DNA from: Kuschelorhynchus macadamiae
Lineage: Eukaryota > Arthropoda > Insecta > Coleoptera > Curculionidae
Direction of reading: 5' to 3'
Length of the DNA stretch: 64,000 nucleotides
NCBI GenBank assembly: GCA_030620095.1
Contig: JAUTXW010003372.1
Location: 225,001 to 289,000 of the forward strand
The notes under the pieces are model-generated. The model was not told the DNA's origin. It did no database searches and worked only from the letters and a program-made list of their open reading frames with translations. Positions 34,772 through 44,374 of the stretch are shown one piece after another (the stretch's first letter is position 1; every line of letters begins with the position of its first letter). Both the position numbers and the translations under genes were made by a program.

Positions 34772-37180
34772 TAATATAATAATAATAATAGTAATAATAA
34801 ATCGGCTTTTATTTGTGACATAAATATACACAGTATAAAAAAAGAAAGAACATCACAAATGCGCAAACCACCCGGGGCGAGATTTAGCTCAACTAGCTAT
34901 TCTTACATCGAACCCTAGATGGTTACGTTAAGATAGACTTAATCCTAGTAAAATTACAAGTAACTATATCTATATTTACATACACAATTACACACAAAAC
35001 ACAAATTAACAGTTTAAGGGAGAGAGGAGAGAAAAATGTTTAATTTTTTTTCTTTTTGTAAAAATGAATAAATGCTATTGCATTGCCCGCAATTGGCGTC
35101 TATATCGAGTTTTAAAAACATCTGAGCTCAACAACTTAAGTTCATGGTTTAATTTATTATAGACATGCGCAGCCTGATAGCTAAAACACTTTCTGAATAA
35201 GGCTGTCGAGCGTCTGGGGATACTAAATAGACATTTGTAACGGGTATCCCTTTAATGAGTGCGGCTCGCAGGAACTAATCCGTCATTAAGAAAAGAGGGA
35301 GATGCGTAGATGACTATTTTATGAACAAAGACTGCAAAGAACAGGTCCCGTCTATTACTCATATTGAGCCATTTGAGCTCACGAAGTGCATTAGAAATAT
35401 GATCATATTTTCGAAGTGAGCAAACAAAGCGACAGCAAGAGTTCGGCACCCTCTGAACTTTCCGTTTTTCTAAGATATCTAGGAATGGACCGTAAACAAA
35501 TGAACAATAATTAAAATTTGGCAGTACTAATGACTCTGATAACATAATCTTAAGTTTTTTTGACAAAATATGGCTGTTCGCATACAGCATCATAAGAGAA
35601 TGGAAAGCTTTTTGTACACACACATTAACTTGTTTCACGAATTTTAATTTCGTATCGATTAAAACACCTAATGATTTTGCCATACTTCAATTTGAATCTG
35701 TACGACTTTATCAATGTTGGGTATTTTATTGTCTTCAAAAAACATGACTACGGATTTATTAAGGTTTAAAATTCAACCATGCTTTCCTGAAACTTCATTT
35801 ACATTTCTTAGCTCCTCGTTGAACACAAATTCACCTATGCGATGTTCATTCGGTAAAAAACTGTAGCTTATCTGAATATCATCGGCGTATGCTTGATAGG
35901 CGCAGTTCTTAATGCTTCTAAGAATATCAGACGTATATATTATGAATAAAAGTGGTCCTAGGATGGAACCCTGCGACACACCTGATAATACAGGTTTTAA
36001 TGTGGAGGTATTGCCGTTTAATACAACCTTTTGACTTCGATTGCTCAGATATGCAGAGATAAAGTTAACAGCAGACTCCTGGAAACCATAGTATTTGAGC
36101 TTTGAGCATAGCAGGGCATGGTTGATGGTATCAAATGCCTTCGAGAAATCCAGCAGCACCAACGCTGATATTTTGCCATCATCCAAGTCCCCACCAATCG
36201 TATTCAAAATTCCCGAAAGAGCGGTCGCCGAACTATAACTCTTTCTAAAGCCGGACTGTTTTTCAGGAATTATTTTATTATCATTAACAAACTGGTTAAT
36301 TTGGAAGTATGCTATCTTTTCAAGAATCTTGGACACAACTGGCAGGAGACTTATGGGACGCAAATCAGCATAAGACTCCGGATTGATCACTTTAGGAATG
36401 GGCTGAATGATAGATGTTTTCCAAACATTTGGAAAGTAGCTGCACTCGAGAGAAATATTGACGATGTGAGCGATAAAGGAAATTTAATTTATTTTAAAAG
36501 GTGAGCAATATTGAAGCATTGAACGCGTAACATTGTCGGACCCAAAAGCATTGAATTTAATATTGTAAAGAGCTTGATGAATTTTGTTAATAGATGCAGG
36601 CATAAAGTTAAAACTGTTCTTAAATGGTGACTCAGAATCCATATATTTATCATCTCCCGGCAATCAATTTCCCTAAAAACTGAAACAAAATACTCATTTA
36701 TTGCGTAAACGTCAAGCAAATGTCGAGGAATGTCGCGCTTATTGGACCCTCATCAACCACACCGCCAACAAATATCCTTTCGCGCTTGCGCACCAGACTT
36801 AAAGTAGAGTTACGCAGTACTTTATATCGCTGCCAATCTTCCAATGATTTCGTTTGCTTGAATTTTGTCAAGGCACTATCGCGACTTTTCATTAATATTT
36901 TTAAAGTAAGCCATGAAGCCTTTGGCTTGGTAATGGGAGCTGTTTTTAGAGGCGCATGCCGATCAAAAGCATCTGTAATTAGATTATTAAATAACTGAAT
37001 TTTGTGTTCAATACAATTAACATAAAATATATCATTAAATGGCAACGCTGTTAATTCGTTATAAAACAAAATGTGATTAAAATTTTTAAACTTCCTATAA
37101 GTAACAACTTTTGGTTTAAATTTAATTATTTTGATGTTAGGCTCACAAAGTACCAACTTATGTCAGATCAAGCAACGTTT
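34772..37180 (-). mobile_element. LINE D: Jockey/CR1-group retrotransposon, 5'-truncated
   Basis: In minus order: the end of the endonuclease and linker (37156-36698; FDRHAPLKTAPITKPKASWL); a linker piece (36719-36489); an RT ORF of 205 codons (36390-35773) with YADLRPISLLPVVSKILEK, DFSKAFDTINH, SQGSILGPLLF and an intact YADD (codons at 35878-35889); and a C-terminal ORF (35683-35252; SLGVLIDTKLKF, then YCSFVYG). The 3' UTR ends in an AAT-rich tract at 34772-34800. The RT domain is the best preserved LINE catalytic core here, but frameshifts separate the pieces. The 5' end abuts Ty3/gypsy gag sequence. Confidence 0.88.
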
Positions 37181-37184
37181 TTCT

Positions 37185-37575
37185 AGTGATTTCTTCTTGA
37201 TTCTGTTCCATTTCTTGCATTTTTTGTTTTCCCTCATGTCGTTTGTAAGTTCTTGATTTAGTTCTTCTTGCTCCTCTTTATATCTTCTATGATTTCTTGC
37301 TTCATGTCTTCTTGATTTTTCTTTAGGTCTCCTAGTTCTTGCTTCATGTCTTCTTGACTTTTGACTTTTCTTCATGTCTTCTTAACTTTTCTGTATGTCT
37401 TCTTGACTTCTCTTCATGCGTTCTTAGCCCCTCTTCATGTCGTCTTGGCCCTTCTTCATGTCTTATGGGATTTTCTTTATGTCTTCTTTAAGTTCATTCT
37501 TCATTCATTTCATCTTGGGTTTTCTTCATTTCTTCTTAGTTTTTCAGAATGTCATTATACTTTAAAATAATCAAG
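37185..37575 (-). pseudogene. Ty3/gypsy gag N-terminal coiled-coil remnant with internal minisatellite
   Basis: On the minus strand, units like GAAGACATGAAGCAAGAA repeat about every 20-27 bases over 37200-37560. In one frame they encode QEDMKQELGDLKKNQEDMKQ, a charged heptad-like segment suited to a coiled coil; in other frames the units are shifted by indels. It lies immediately downstream of the LTR at 37681-38042, where gag is expected. The plus-strand frame 37361-37570 is its antisense. Confidence 0.6.
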
Positions 37576-37680
37576 TTTATCAAATAATCCAAATTTGCTG
37601 CCCTGATTATTGCTACTAGTAGAAACTATTTCCTATTCCTTTAGCTTCAACTGGATCCTAATCCAGCTTCCGACATCAAA

Positions 37681-38042
37681 TGTTCCGGATTAGCTGGTAA
37701 CCCAACACGCAGTTTCTGAATGCACTCCGTTTATTCAGAACACAGCTTACAGGTGGTACAGGTAAAGACTGGTTATAGCTAACAATGGTAACTAAAGTAA
37801 CCTAAAACCTGCCACTGTCAACTTGTTAACACTTCGAAATCTCAAAATAAACTAAATCAAAATGATGCCTTACAACGGGCTTATATAGCCTTTAGAAAAG
37901 GATGGAATGATCTAGAAAAATCTAGAATATTCTAAAACTACAGGGTGAAAAAAATTAAGTCTACTTCATTAAAATAATAAATAATAAATAAATTCACCTA
38001 AAACTCAATAAAGCTATAAATAGGGCTAAATTTGCTACAACA
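37681..38042 (-). mobile_element. LTR of a Ty3/gypsy-type retrotransposon
   Basis: On the minus strand it starts TGTTGTAGCAAAT and ends CTAATCCGGAACA, giving TG...CA ends over 362 bp. It contains a TATATAAG box (near 37880-37887) and an AATAAA signal (reverse complement at 37730-37735) about 145 bp further on, the usual promoter and poly(A) layout of an LTR. The following leader begins TTTGATGTCGG and leads into the gag remnant. No second LTR seen. Confidence 0.75.
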
Positions 38043-38080
38043 TTCTAAATATTCTTGTCCCTAGAAATTCAAATACTCAC

Positions 38081-38190
38081 CTTTACAAGACTTTTTGTCT
38101 GCTCCAAGTTCATATCCTGTCCTACAAGAGCATTCAACTGACGTTCCAGTATCGATGCAGTCGTGATCACATGGGTTGTGTTCTTCACAC
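38081..38190 (-). CDS. host gene exon: EGF-like domain (downstream exon)
   Basis: Minus-strand exon of 110 bp flanked by AAATTTCAG (acceptor, right side) and GTGAGT (donor, left side). It encodes one EGF-like domain, CEEHNPCDHDC followed by VECSCRTGYELG, with cysteine spacing C-x5-C-x3-C-x8-C-x1-C-x12-C. The exon needs one base to complete its first codon and ends in phase 1. That start fits the phase-2 end of the exon at 54530-54683, and the joined codon is AGG. Such domains occur in secreted matrix proteins and receptors (fibulin, fibrillin, LDL-receptor type). The exact gene is not identified; no calcium-binding DxDE start is evident. Confidence 0.88.
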
Positions 38191-38663
38191 CTGAAATTTA
38201 CGGTTTGGTTTTAAAACGTCTACTTTGGTTTATTTGAAAAGAGGAAATGAAAAATCCAAGACAATATTTTATTTTAGACTTTCGAAAATACATCACGAGC
38301 CGCCAATGAAAGCCAATGCCAAAAAGTTAATAATGGGCCATACTCCAAACTGTGTTACGTGTCTATTGCATTATCGGATGAGATCCAAAGGGATTTTGAC
38401 CCAGAGTTAATTACGTAAGTTACCTTGTTCTCATTATCTGTTCAACTTGATTATACGAGAACATATACTTGCTAGAAATAGGGAAACCTGACACCCAAAA
38501 TATGTTTGAATTTAAAGTAGGGTCATTTTATTTTAGATTAATATAAGATGAGTCCTACCTGTAAGATGTATGAAAAACTTAAATTCGTATAGTTATTAAA
38601 AATAGTGACCATAAAAGGAAAATTAAGGGTCTAATATTCATAATTTAATGTATAACCTTATAA
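38191..38663. other. intron sequence, no recognised element
   Basis: Lies just upstream (minus sense) of the EGF exon and would be the 3' end of the host intron. The 61-codon plus frame here is unremarkable. Confidence 0.5.
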
Positions 38664-39710
38664 AAAGTATCGTTTAACTGAAACCCAAAGAATTGAAATT
38701 TTAATTATACTGAGTTATGGGGATGGAATGCTAAACCTGCAAGGTGTTTGTAACATTTTTAATGACAAATATCCTAACAAAAATTCAATAACTAAATCTA
38801 CCGTAAGTAAAATTAACAAAAAATTTCGTGAAACTGGAAAGGTAAAAGATGCTGTACGTTCTGACAGACCTAAAAACCCAACAGACAGTGATAAAGCTCT
38901 GAATGTTTTAATCAGTTTAGAAGAAAATTCGCTCCTTTCCACAACAACATTAGAAACAGAAAATGACGTCTCACACATGTCCGTAGACCGACTTCAAAAA
39001 ACCGAAAAGTTTCATCCATACAAAATAACTTTGGTACAAGAACTCTCTAAGGATGATCACGATAGATGTTTGGAATTTTGTGAAATCATGATGGAACGTT
39101 GCAATACGAATCTAAATTTTACCAAGCAAATTATTTTTTCTGACTAAGCAACTTTTTTTAATTGGAAAAGTTATCAGGCATAATTGTTGATACTGGGCCA
39201 GGAAAAATCCACATTGGATACGTAAAAATCATACCCAATTTCCCCAAAAGATAAATGTTTGATGTGGTATAAAGGGTGAAAAAATAATCGGTCCCTTCTT
39301 AATGGAAGATACATTAACTGGAGAAAGATATTTGAATCTTTTAAGGACCGAAATTGTCCCAGCTATTGGAGAACTATTTCCGAATAACCGTAAGTTCTTT
39401 ACGTTGCTTTCTGTATTAAGTACTTAAAATTGATTTTTTTAGGTAATCGGTTTCAGCAGGATGGTGCTCCCCGCATTTTGCTCGAAATGATCGGGAATAT
39501 TTAGACAATGGTTTTTTGGAAGATGGATTGGACGTATGGGTACAATAGAGTGGCCACCTCAGTCCCTGGACTTGACGCCCGTCGGCTACATTTTGTGGGG
39601 ACACCTTAAAAATGTGGTGTATAAAACTTAGCCCAATGATCTCGAGTATTTAATGGAGCGAATAGAAATCGAATGTAGACGAATCGATGATGCTGGCATT
39701 ATTTTTATTC
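38664..39710 (+). pseudogene. ITm-4 transposase with an apparent 53-bp intron
   Basis: N-terminal helix-turn-helix part at 38700-39147 (LQGVCNIFNDKYPN, TKSTVSKINKKFRETG). FTKQIIFSD holds the first catalytic aspartate, with a stop directly after. In other frames follow INVWCGIKGEKIIGP and LTGERYLNLLRTEIVPAIG. GT (39390) to AG (39442) has intron-like ends (GTAAGT and TTTTTTTAG) and contains a stop. Its removal joins FPNNR to RFQQDGAP (second aspartate). TIEWPPQSLDLTPVGYILWG has glycine where the third aspartate is expected. Frameshifts near 39470 and 39530. Dead. Confidence 0.75.
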
Positions 39711-39901
39711 TATTAAATGTTATCCCACAGTATTTAGCCAACTGTTTAACATTTTTTCTTAGTTTCATTAATTTATTGTTTCTTGTATTAGGTATTTCTT
39801 TTTTGTATTGTATTGTTTCGGTTGTTTTATTACAACCTACTTTTAAATTTCAGACGCTGTTTTCTCTTGCTAGTGTTTTGGTAGCAAAATTAGGAATTAT
39901 T

Positions 39902-40096
39902 GTCTGCCAGAACATACAGCATTTCCAGTTTCACGACATTTTTTGTTAATTTTATTTACGGTAGATTTAGTAACTGGATTTCTGTTGTGGTATTAGTCAT
40001 TTAAAATATTACAAACATCTTGCTGGTTTCGCATTCTATCCTCATAATCCAGTATAATTAAAATTTCAGTTCTTTAGGATTCAGTTAAACGATCCA
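39902..40096 (-). repeat. inverted copy of the ITm-4 transposase 5' coding region
   Basis: The reverse complement aligns with 38670-38874: GAAATTTTAATTATACTG, GATGTTTGTAA-like, CTAAATCTACCGTAA and AAAATTAACAAAAAA are shared. The two arms are about 1 kb apart, so a read-through transcript could fold into a stem of about 195-205 bp. Confidence 0.8.
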
Positions 40097-40764
40097 TTTT
40101 TGTAAATCGGCAAAACTGACGTATCAGGTAACCTTGTATGTGCAGGTATTCAAAAAAAAGTAATACATTAAATTATGGATAATCGACCCTTATTTTCGCA
40201 AAAACTGTTGACTTTAATAAAAAGTATTGAGAATTATATGGAGATTTTAAAAAAGTAATATAATATATTGTGTTCCATTAAAAAAAAATTATTTCCCATT
40301 TATAACAGATAAACGGTAAACTTGGCAGCAATGCGGAACTCGCCCTTGGATCCGGCGTAATTTCATACTTAAGTGTATATATTTTCATTAAATTCAGATA
40401 GGTGGCACCTGAGATATTTCTTCGTTTCCTTACTTTTATTACACGCTGTATAAGAAAGGTGGCTCGAAAATATGAATATTGGACTATTTTGAATTATCAA
40501 AATCAAAATTGCAATACCATGTGTTGACAAGGTTTATATATAACTGATTGATTTCAGATTTCGCATATTACTATTCCAATAAGAAAAAATAATGTGTGTA
40601 GATTTTATTCTAGTTAACCTGTTTGTAAAATCTATTATATACATAATACCGTTCGTTATTAAAAATAGATCAAGAGCAGGCGCGGATCTCCCATTAGAGT
40701 GGTGCCTAGGGCCTCGAAATTCCCTTTAACAATTTATTAGTTGAAATAAAAATAAATTAAACTA

Positions 40765-41330
40765 ACTTTTTTTGATATCGAAATCATTTATGCCATTCAT
40801 AAATATTTATAAGACGCGAATTATTCAAGTCAGTTTGATCGTTAAGTAATAGACCCTGTTTGTTTAAATTTCTTTATTTTTAAAGATTCTGGTAAATTTA
40901 ATTGTATGCCTTTCTTTTCTGATGGTTGCAGTGAATTAAATGATAAGCATAGTTAGCATAATTAAATCCGTCATTCCCCTTGACAAAGCATTTATAATGT
41001 TCATTTATCCTTTTGTCGAAACTTCTACCTGTCTGCTCTCTATAGTATTTTTGGGCAATCTACAAGTTAATTTATGGACACCCGATTTATTATTTAAGTT
41101 TGTTTTTGACTTATTTTATTTTAAATTCTACCTAAGGAGTTATGGGTTTTATATGCTACATTCACATTTATAGAAAATTGCCTGTTTTGTTACTGGATTT
41201 TTCATGGTTCTTAATACATTTATATTAGTTAAATTAGGGTAAACTAAGCAGATAGCTTTTGTTTTCTATTTTAGCAAGTGTGGCATTGAATTTTGGACAA
41301 CCTATACAAGTTAGGATTACGATATTTATA
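40765..41330 (-). pseudogene. Penelope-like element, family D: GIY-YIG endonuclease fragment
   Basis: On the minus strand: INVLRTMKNPVTKQ (near 41225), NKSGVHKLTC (near 41080), EQTGRSFDKRINEHYKCF (near 41030-40980), then TGLLLNDQTDLNNSRLI (near 40840). This order matches the GIY-YIG domain and C-terminus of PLE family B (LLNDQLDLNSSQLL). Frameshifts are present and no RT is attached. The plus-strand frame 40940-41173 is an antisense shadow. Confidence 0.7.
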
Positions 41331-41476
41331 ATTAAATAAGTAGAGATCGAGTATACTAAATACTTGATTTGTATTAAAAATGTTTATTTATTTATCTGGA
41401 ACTATCAAACCAAATTTAATAACTTTCTAGGATTATGTAAAGTAATCAGGAAGGAACCCAAAAATGTAAAGAAACA

Positions 41477-41534
41477 CAGGGTGTTCTGTTTAAAAAATCA
41501 CCCTCAGAGGCCCACACTTTTTTGAGACACCCTG
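41477..41534. repeat. 58-bp micro-MITE of ITm type
   Basis: CAGGGTGTTCTG at one end and GAGACACCCTG followed by TA at the other. It resembles a pair of ITm termini with almost no interior. Could be chance or a deletion remnant. Confidence 0.4.
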
Positions 41535-43031
41535 TACAAGTGAACATATTTTCCTGAAATACATTTTAGTACACAGCTAACGTCTGTACTAAAATGGAAT
41601 TCCTAACTTCTTTATTATAGGAGCGATAATATTAATAAGAATAATTAATGGATTTAGTGTATCGTCATGATTATGATCAAATATAGTATTCTATACTTTT
41701 GCATAAGAAATTAAACATTTTTGGGATAAAAAATCAAAAGTATATAAAATTTAGAAAAAGTTTCTCAGGTTTACCACTAAAAACCACTCGACTTGGAAAG
41801 TATGATAAAAATAATTAAGAAACTTTCATCGCACTTTTTAAGCAGAACTTTATGAAATATAAATATACCGATCTTGGAATACAAATTTAGTACTTAAACT
41901 GATTTTAAAAATATACATAAATTTAAGGCAAAACTGTAATAAAAGATTCAGAAAGTTTTGCAGAATTGTCTGAGGAATTAAAAAAGTAAAGCTTTACGCT
42001 TAAGGTTTTTAAGCCGCTAGCGATCTGATATTTAAAAATTAAATTAGAAAATATTTAGTTTAGACTCTTCGGTTCGTTTATACAGTATATGACAAAAATT
42101 GTTAATTATTAATATTAATATGGCTATTGATGATTAGGTTTTCATAATTTGAGACATTAAAATCTCGATGTCTTAGTTGAATTAATTGAATCGGTGAGTG
42201 AAAGAACAGTACATGTAAAAAATTGCCATTTTGAGAAAATTAATATAAAACCGTTCGTTTTTTTTTTTAAAGCAATATATTGGTAACTTGTAGTTTTTAT
42301 GCTTCCACTTATGATCCGAAAAAAAACTTCAGAAAAAATTGTAGAGAAAAGTTATTTGAAAAAATATGTTCTGGATATATATTTTTTTTTCGCTCGGTTA
42401 CAAAAAAAAATAAAAACATTACGTATAATATTTTTAGTTTCTAGCTACTTTCTAGGAAGTAATATGCTAATAGAAAGCTAACTTTTCTCCAGAAATATAT
42501 TGCAGAACTTTTTTAATGTCTATTATTTTTGCTTCCTTTATTGGTACCATCGTCACTAAATGTAACTGGGACAGCGTCATATTAGCTGTTGAACTTTTAT
42601 ATGATTTTTCCTGTCAAATATTTGTCAAATTATGAATTTTAGGTTATAGACAATGAGTTTATGCATTACTGAATTGAATAGCTGGTAAAAAGTATGTTTG
42701 GCAGCAGCAGCAGTTGTTCTTATTTCTTATTTATTTTCTGTATAAACCCCCTCTGAATCCTCAATTTAATTTAATTTTTATTTTATTTGACATGTTGTAT
42801 AAATCCACCTTTAGTAGCACTCATGAAAAGTAATCCAATCACACATTATTATGCTTTTTGACCAACAAGATATTTAAAATTAAAATTGAAATAAAACTCC
42901 TGATTAACAATATTTTTGCCGTAAAATTAAGAAATACATTTCACTAATACAACCTAACCATAAACTTTCATAAAAAATTAGACCTAGTTCTTTTTAATTT
43001 TTGACTAATAAACGTAAGCTAAAACTTAAAT
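41535..43031. other. no recognised gene
   Basis: AT-rich, nothing recognisable. The last part, adjoining the PLE-A2 insertion, should by the duplication evidence be the 3' side of the Tc1-like element at 44375-45440, but no terminus was identified. Confidence 0.45.
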
Positions 43032-43091
43032 AACTTAATATTTTAAGAAATCATGGTTCTTGGGATTAGACCGTGTCAAATTGGAATTACT

Positions 43092-43134
43092 ATCCGACGT
43101 TTCGCCTACGATTGCACGAGGTATCTTCAGGGAT
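43092..43134 (-). ncRNA. hammerhead-ribozyme motif, 5' inverted pseudo-LTR of A2
   Basis: On the minus strand: ATCC, core CTGAAGA, extra T, stem II ACCTCG/CGtAGGC around TGCAAT, GAAAC-GTC, then GGAT. The conserved core positions are kept (the variable base 7 is A), and stem III is AC/GT. An A-C mismatch at the base of stem II weakens it relative to the 3' motif. It would only be made in antisense transcripts of the element. Confidence 0.7.
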
Positions 43135-43241
43135 CTTTACTCCACGAGATCTGAACACTGAATGAACTCGAAGAGATTCTACTATATTCTACTTATTTCA
43201 TTTTTCAAGGAACTTTTTATGAACAAACTTCAGGGGCAGCT

Positions 43242-43886
43242 ATGGAATCTCCTCTATCACCTGTGGTAGCGAATATCTTTATGGAAGCCTTTGAGGATAT
43301 TGCTCTAACATCCGCTCCACTAAAACCAAAGCACTGGTTTAGATATGTTGATGATACTTTTGTTGTTTGGCCTCATGGACAGGATAATCTCCTCATATTT
43401 CTGGACCACATTAATCAGCAACATCATAATATTAAATTCACGATGGAAATTGAATCTAACGGAACAATTCTCTTTCTAGATGTATGTGTTCAAAGGAAGG
43501 AAAATGGTACATTAGGACATTCTGTGTATAGAAAACCGACGCATACAAATAGATACTTAAACGCAAATTCTCATCACCATCCAGCACGAAAGAAATCGGT
43601 TATTAACTCACTAGTATTCAGAGCTATTTCGATTTCTGATCAAAATTCTTTAACATCGGAAACATCGAAACTGACCGAAGCTCTCAGAGGGAATGGCTAT
43701 TGCACTGAAGATATTACGCATTCAATTAAAAGACATAGTAAACCAACTCCGCCACAGGAGAATGATAAAGAGCCACCATTAGGTAGTGTTGTTCTTCCCT
43801 ACATACATGGCTCTACAGACAAAATAGGACGATTACTTCGGAGGTTCAACATACGTACAATCTTCAATACACATAATCAGATTTGA
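43242..43886 (+). CDS. Penelope-like reverse transcriptase, C-terminal part (N-truncated)
   Basis: An open frame of 214 codons holding the palm and thumb of a PLE reverse transcriptase. SPLSPVVANIFMEAFEDIA comes first (the usual MGSP motif reads MESP), then WFRYVDDTFVVW with intact catalytic aspartates (YVDD codons at 43344-43355), YRKPTHTNRYLNA, and a terminal region with GRLLRRFNIRT. The fingers domain is missing because the copy starts inside RT after the inverted repeat, so the ORF's ATG is not a natural start. The following GIY-YIG domain is frameshifted and lacks its YVGETGR segment. Best preserved PLE RT in the window; not functional alone. Confidence 0.85.
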   Translation: MESPLSPVVANIFMEAFEDIALTSAPLKPKHWFRYVDDTFVVWPHGQDNLLIFLDHINQQHHNIKFTMEIESNGTILFLDVCVQRKENGTLGHSVYRKPTHTNRYLNANSHHHPARKKSVINSLVFRAISISDQNSLTSETSKLTEALRGNGYCTEDITHSIKRHSKPTPPQENDKEPPLGSVVLPYIHGSTDKIGRLLRRFNIRTIFNTHNQI

Positions 43887-43889
43887 CAA

Positions 43890-44200
43890 TGCATGCGATC
43901 CCCGAATGATCTTGTACCTTTCCAAACAGAAGGAGTATATAAAATTCCTTGACCCTCAATATCAACTAGACTTAAGGAACATGAACGATGTATTAAAAAG
44001 AAGCAAATTGTTCAATCTGCTGTAGCTGAACACCAGCATAACACTGGCCATTTCATAAATATAAAGGAAACCAAGGTTCTAGCATCGGTTCCAGGTTTTT
44101 ATAAACGAAAAGTTAGAAAATCTATTGAAATATTTCAACATACAAAAACTTTCAATAGAGATACGGGTTACGATCTACATCACACGTGGAAACCAATCTA
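43890..44200 (+). pseudogene. GIY-YIG endonuclease remnant of PLE A2
   Basis: Frame continues FQTEGVYKIP near 43920, then lacks the C-x-C and YVGETGR segment found in A1. It resumes as RLKEHERCIKKKQIVQS (near 43970), AEHQHNTGHFINIKETK and DTGYDLHHTWKPI. A stop follows the GVY block. The deletion removes the second half of the nuclease signature. Confidence 0.75.
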
Positions 44201-44242
44201 AACACAGGGTCACGGTTCGGCGAGCACAAGTCACAAGTAAAG

Positions 44243-44285
44243 ATCCCTGAAGATGCCTCGTGCAATCGAAGGCGAAATGTCGGAT
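44243..44285 (+). ncRNA. hammerhead-ribozyme motif, 3' pseudo-LTR of A2
   Basis: ATCC stem I, core CTGAAGA, extra T, stem II GCCTCG/CGaAGGC with TGCAAT loop, GAA, stem III A-T/G-T with one wobble (GAAATGTC), then GGAT. Same layout as 2817-2859. The expected cleavage point follows the C of GTC at 44281. Confidence 0.72.
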
Positions 44286-44374
44286 AGTAATTCCAATTTG
44301 ACACGGTCTAATCCTAAGAACCATGATTTCTTAATTGACCAAAGCCGTGAAAGCTTCAATTCTATGTTAACTTA

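Larger units (their letters stand above)
38664..40110 (+). mobile_element. ITm-4: Tc1/mariner-superfamily element with inverted transposase 5' end
   Basis: A transposase pseudogene (38664-39710) is followed, at 39902-40096, by an inverted copy of its own 5' coding region (matching 38670-38874). The right copy begins, on the minus strand, with a clean ATG at 40097-40099. Outer termini were not identified. 40111-40764 to the right holds nothing recognisable. Confidence 0.75.
43045..44368 (+). mobile_element. Penelope-like element, copy A2, with inverted pseudo-LTRs and target duplication
   Basis: The 5' part (43045-43185) is the terminal repeat in reverse, from AAGAAATCATGGTTCTTGG to the hammerhead at 43092-43134. 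Then come the RT ORF (43242-43886), GIY-YIG remnants (43890-44200) and the terminal repeat in direct orientation with hammerhead at 44243-44285. The flanks AACTTAATATTTT (43032-43044) and AACTTACTATTTT (44369-44381) are a 13-bp target-site duplication with one mismatch. The insertion lies directly at the 3' end of the Tc1-like transposase. Confidence 0.88.

Noticed and set aside
37361..37570. 69-codon plus-strand frame with repeated FLHVFL
   Set aside because: It is the antisense of the lysine/glutamate-rich gag minisatellite.
40940..41173. 77-codon hydrophobic plus-strand frame that looks like a membrane protein
   Set aside because: It is antisense to a GIY-YIG endonuclease fragment with recognisable blocks on the minus strand.
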